Source: Bacilli bacterium (GTDB lineage: Bacteria; Bacillota_I; Bacilli_A; ML615J-28; CAG-313). Taken from it: DNA of 18,554 bases. Of the stretch, positions 16,280-18,554 are shown in pieces; position 1 is the first letter of the stretch, and each line of letters starts with the position of its first letter. The DNA lies in the NCBI GenBank assembly GCA_900752975.1, contig CAADXH010000020.1, positions 1 through 18,554 on the forward strand, read 5' to 3'. The position numbers and the translations under genes were made by a program. The notes below the pieces were generated by a model. It made no database searches. It had not been told where the DNA came from and saw only the letters and a program-made list of their open reading frames with translations.

Positions 16280-17125
16280 TTAATTTCTTACATATACGGC
16301 CATTTGAGGTCGTCTTCCATCATAAAGGATATCAATGAATTGATCAGGGTGTTCAGTATACATAAATGATACAATTTGAGCATTTACCTTTTCACCTTTA
16401 TTAGTTCTAAATTCTATTTTAATTTCTGATTGACGCACACCATTTGCATTTTTAGTACGACCAAGCTTATAAGTTATAACTTCAGCTTTAGCTTTTAATC
16501 CACAAATTTTTAGATAGTTTTCACTATGGTCTTTAGAAATACCACCAATACGTTCTAATAAATAAGTCATTAAAACAAAATAAATAACTAAAAAGATTAA
16601 AACACTTAACCATGTAAGAGCAGAAGCACTACCATCAGTACTAATTAATGGTAAGTTTTTATTAAACACATCATTGGAAAGCATTTTCCATAAGCTAAAA
16701 GTAAAAATAAAAATACCTGAGGCTAAAATTAAGCAATCTGTAAAAATTGGACCTGCTTCTATTGAAAGTTTAGTTCCTTCTAGATATGTAGGAAAGCAAT
16801 GGATTCTTTTGTTTCCTGTAATTTTTGGATAAATTATATTTAACTTTTGTCCTTCGTAATATTGATCATTAAATTCTTTCTGAGTTAACTCATATACAGA
16901 TTCAAAAGTTTGTAAATTACTTTCTGATTTATATTGAACACGTACATATACGCGTTTTTTAACTTGTTTTACTTCCACAACTGTTGCCTCAATTTTTTGA
17001 GGGTCAGCTTTTAGTAACTTATTGGTTTTGATTGCTCTAACTAAATTTAATATTAAGTTATAAGCATATACTCCCATAAAAGTTGCGGTTATTACTAAAA
17101 AGATAATGTTTGTTGCAATATTCAT
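16280..17125 (-). CDS. Membrane protein with two DUF3592-like beta modules
   Basis: 281 aa; function not recognised. One N-terminal membrane helix (about 5-30), a soluble beta module (about 45-115: EATVVEVKQVKKRVYVRVQY ... GQKLNIIYP), two central membrane helices (about 128-150 and 168-195), and a second soluble module (about 208-281: KAEVITYKLGRTKN ... IDILYDGRRPQMAVYV). The two modules look like copies of one unit resembling DUF3592 domains. Embedded between rlmH and uvrB: its ATG is 8 bases after a TAGGAGG that holds the rlmH stop, and uvrB begins 1 base after its TAA. It must be co-expressed with the repair and RNA-modification genes, but this gives no function by itself. Confidence 0.85.
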   Translation of the reverse strand: MNIATNIIFLVITATFMGVYAYNLILNLVRAIKTNKLLKADPQKIEATVVEVKQVKKRVYVRVQYKSESNLQTFESVYELTQKEFNDQYYEGQKLNIIYPKITGNKRIHCFPTYLEGTKLSIEAGPIFTDCLILASGIFIFTFSLWKMLSNDVFNKNLPLISTDGSASALTWLSVLIFLVIYFVLMTYLLERIGGISKDHSENYLKICGLKAKAEVITYKLGRTKNANGVRQSEIKIEFRTNKGEKVNAQIVSFMYTEHPDQFIDILYDGRRPQMAVYVRN

Positions 17126-17133
17126 ATTGTCAT

Positions 17134-17140
17134 CCTCCTA
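17134..17140 (-). promoter_or_regulatory. Ribosome site fused to the rlmH stop
   Basis: TAGGAGG on the minus strand contains the rlmH TAG stop and lies 8 bases before the ATG of the two-module membrane protein gene; likely coupled translation. Confidence 0.8.
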
Positions 17141-17596
17141 TTTATGATATTCTTTGTGATTATTTATCGTAAATGCCCGATAAATTTGTTCTAGTAATAT
17201 TAATCTCATCAATTGATGAGGAAAAGTAAACTTTGAAAATGATAAGGCAAGTGAGCTACGACTTTTAACTTTATCACTCAAACCATATGATCCACCAATT
17301 ACAAAAGTAATATTTGAATTACCATATGTGTATAACTGATCAATCTTTGAGGCAAGACTTTCACTTGTTAACATTTTTCCTTCAATTTCTAACGTTATGA
17401 CAAAGTCATTTTTATCAATTCTATCAAGCAAGTAATCACCCTCAACCTCTATTACTTTCTTGATATCACTGCTTAAATATTCTTTTACTTCAATTATCTC
17501 TACTTTTTCCCAAGCATCAAGGCGTTTTAAATATTCTTTAATCCCGCTTGTCAAGTAGTCTTCTTTTAGTTTCCCAACACATAAAATTTTTATCAT
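17138..17596 (-). CDS. rlmH: 23S rRNA (pseudouridine1915-N3)-methyltransferase RlmH
   Basis: SPOUT-class methyltransferase that adds a methyl group to pseudouridine 1915 of 23S rRNA on assembled 70S ribosomes. 152 aa, the usual size (about 155-160). The knot region carries FVIGGSYGLS (residues 98-107), followed by SFSKFTFPHQLMRLILLEQIYRAF, and the chain ends in the characteristic NHKEYHK, needed for catalysis in the family. Its ATG overlaps the walJ stop by 1 base (TAATG). In many Firmicutes rlmH lies near the walJ/oriC region, which agrees with this order. Confidence 0.97.
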   Translation of the reverse strand: MIKILCVGKLKEDYLTSGIKEYLKRLDAWEKVEIIEVKEYLSSDIKKVIEVEGDYLLDRIDKNDFVITLEIEGKMLTSESLASKIDQLYTYGNSNITFVIGGSYGLSDKVKSRSSLALSFSKFTFPHQLMRLILLEQIYRAFTINNHKEYHK

Positions 17597-18387
17597 TATT
17601 CAACCTCAATTGTTGGTAACTCTTGATATTGTTCTGCAACAACTAAACTAAACTTAAGATTTTCACCAAATACTTTATAACACTCATTTAAGGCAATTTG
17701 AGGTTCATTGCATTCTTCACTTAAATGGGCTAGAATTACATGTTTAGTATTATTGGATATAATCTTACTAAGATAACCTACACAGGTTTCATTAGATAAA
17801 TGACCAGTTTTCGCAAGTATTCTTTGAATTAAAGGCCATGGTCTTCTACTAGTTGTAAGCATTTCAACATCATGATTTGATTCAATCATTAATACATTAA
17901 TTGACTTAAGAATTGGAAAATATTTTTCTGGGATTATTCCCGTATCTGTTATTGACGCAAAACTCAAATTTTTTTCTTCATTTAACTCTTTAAATAAGAA
18001 TCCATGAATGGATGCAGAATCATGAGATAATTGGATAGGTACTACAAAGATATCTTCAAAAGAATACTTATAATCATTTTTCAAAAAAACTGTTTTAAAA
18101 GGGTATAATGAATTATTTGTTTTTTTATTAATTACATTGTAGCTAATTTCATCAATATATAGTATTGCATTAGTACGTGATAATACTGATGCTAGATGTA
18201 GGACATGATCTGTATGTTCATGTGATACAAATACAGCATCAAGTTTAGTAAGCTCTATTCCCTCATTTTTTAATCTTGATTTAATTTGAATCATACTAAT
18301 ACCAGCATCAATCAAGATTTTTGTTTTTGGCGTTTCTAAGTATGTCGCATTACCTTTGGATCCACTAGCAAGTACTGTTATTTTCAT
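17596..18387 (-). CDS. walJ: WalJ/YycJ-type metallo-beta-lactamase-fold hydrolase
   Basis: MBL-fold enzyme of the WalJ (YycJ/VicX) family, linked in Firmicutes to the WalRK cell-wall regulatory locus and suggested to be a DNA/RNA-processing exonuclease. 263 aa, normal length. Metal-binding HEHTDH at residues 56-61, plus ITDTG, IESNHD, GHLSNE and LAHLSEECN further along. No signal peptide, so cytoplasmic. First gene of the six-gene operon, ATG 18387 with AAAGGA 9 bases upstream and a near-consensus promoter. walRKHI are not in the window; beyond this gene lies an IS end, so the original upstream neighbours may have been separated. Confidence 0.93.
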   Translation of the reverse strand: MKITVLASGSKGNATYLETPKTKILIDAGISMIQIKSRLKNEGIELTKLDAVFVSHEHTDHVLHLASVLSRTNAILYIDEISYNVINKKTNNSLYPFKTVFLKNDYKYSFEDIFVVPIQLSHDSASIHGFLFKELNEEKNLSFASITDTGIIPEKYFPILKSINVLMIESNHDVEMLTTSRRPWPLIQRILAKTGHLSNETCVGYLSKIISNNTKHVILAHLSEECNEPQIALNECYKVFGENLKFSLVVAEQYQELPTIEVE

Positions 18388-18415
18388 TTTTCCACATCCT
18401 TTTACATATGAAAGT

Positions 18416-18444
18416 ATTATACCACGAATTCACTATTTAATCAA
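18416..18444 (-). promoter_or_regulatory. Promoter of the walJ-rlmH-uvrB-mnmA-recD2 operon
   Basis: Minus-strand TTGATT (18439-18444), a 17-base spacer and TATAAT (18416-18421), with TG one base before it (TGGTATAAT), so near-consensus -35, optimal spacing and extended -10. It is 29 bases before the walJ ATG and is the only strong promoter seen for the six-gene unit. Confidence 0.85.
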
Positions 18445-18472
18445 GAGACAAAGTAACTTTTTAAAAAGAGAA

Positions 18473-18504
18473 TGTTCGTGTACACTAGATTGTGTACACG
18501 AACA
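18473..18504 (-). terminator. Perfect 13-bp hairpin at the IS edge, probably a terminator
   Basis: TGTTCGTGTACAC (18473-18485) is exactly complementary to GTGTACACGAACA (18492-18504), with a 6-base loop. On the minus strand it is followed by TTCTCTTTTT, fitting an intrinsic terminator for a minus-strand gene to the right, now cut off by the IS. Alternatively it is an operator. The IS begins 1 base beyond the stem. Confidence 0.6.
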
Positions 18505-18505
18505 C

Positions 18506-18554
18506 TGACGGTTTGTCAATCATCGTATGGGTTTTGAGAAAGGACTCTCATGAA
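18506..18554 (+). mobile_element. 5' (left) end of an IS3-like insertion sequence with transposase start, partial
   Basis: Positions 18506-18526 (starting TGACGG) are the exact inverted match of 61-81; the next 9 bases match 29-37 inverted. Then AAAGGA (18539-18544) and ATG (18550-18552), 5 bases apart, give a typical transposase start, of which ATG AA is visible before the window ends. The TG start, the repeat, and the start codon about 45 bases inside all fit an IS left end. It has the same orientation as the element at 1-81. Confidence 0.6.

Noticed and set aside
18473..18504. Palindrome as part of a CRISPR or tRNA
   Set aside because: It occurs once, has no spacers, and no cloverleaf can be drawn; terminator or operator is the better reading.
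1..18554. Composite transposon carrying the whole segment
   Set aside because: Two direct IS ends flank it, but the cargo is core chromosomal genes in a normal operon. Assembly break at a repeated IS is simpler.

Overview
The window is AT-rich (roughly 30% GC by eye) and reads as a low-GC Gram-positive (Firmicutes/Bacilli, perhaps Erysipelotrichia- or Acholeplasma-like) chromosome segment. The gene content supports this: ComEC/ComEA, WalJ, RlmH, RecD2 and MnmA, with strong AGGAGG ribosome sites. The code is standard: the Trp codons I checked are TGG and full-length proteins need no TGA readthrough. Nearly all genes lie on the minus strand.

Layout from left to right. Positions 1-81 are the 3' end of an IS3-like insertion sequence: a transposase tail, a small hairpin and a terminal inverted repeat. 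Then come comEC and comEA (minus), the DNA-uptake channel and receptor, with ComEA here apparently a lipoprotein. A plus-strand RsuA-type pseudouridine synthase converges on a minus-strand MATE exporter; a perfect 13-bp bidirectional terminator overlaps the 3' ends of both genes. Positions 4919-7349 are an accessory island: a 5'-truncated small ORF, an 81-aa probable immunity gene, an orphan RHS tip carrying a toxin-like C-terminal domain but no start codon for its RHS part, and an unknown 172-aa gene that runs into the RHS fragment. A monocistronic M16C zinc metallopeptidase (961 aa) and a 66-aa membrane-anchored Cys-tailed protein follow, each with a promoter and a terminator.

Positions 10807-18387 hold a tightly packed minus-strand operon, in transcription order walJ - rlmH - two-module membrane protein - uvrB - mnmA - recD2. 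Junctions range from a 1-nt overlap to a 12-nt gap. It is driven by a near-consensus promoter at 18416-18444. It mixes cell-wall/MBL, rRNA methylation, tRNA thiolation and DNA repair functions.

At the right edge a perfect 13-bp palindrome is followed at once by the 5' end of an insertion sequence with the same terminal repeat, and the last bases are a ribosome site plus ATG. Both edge elements point the same way, so the segment is bounded by two direct copies of one IS family. This is probably why the contig ends where it does. The most interesting material is the orphan RHS toxin/immunity island, the repeat-bounded edges, and the small architectural tricks (a terminator coding the same peptide tail on both strands; stop codons fused to ribosome sites).
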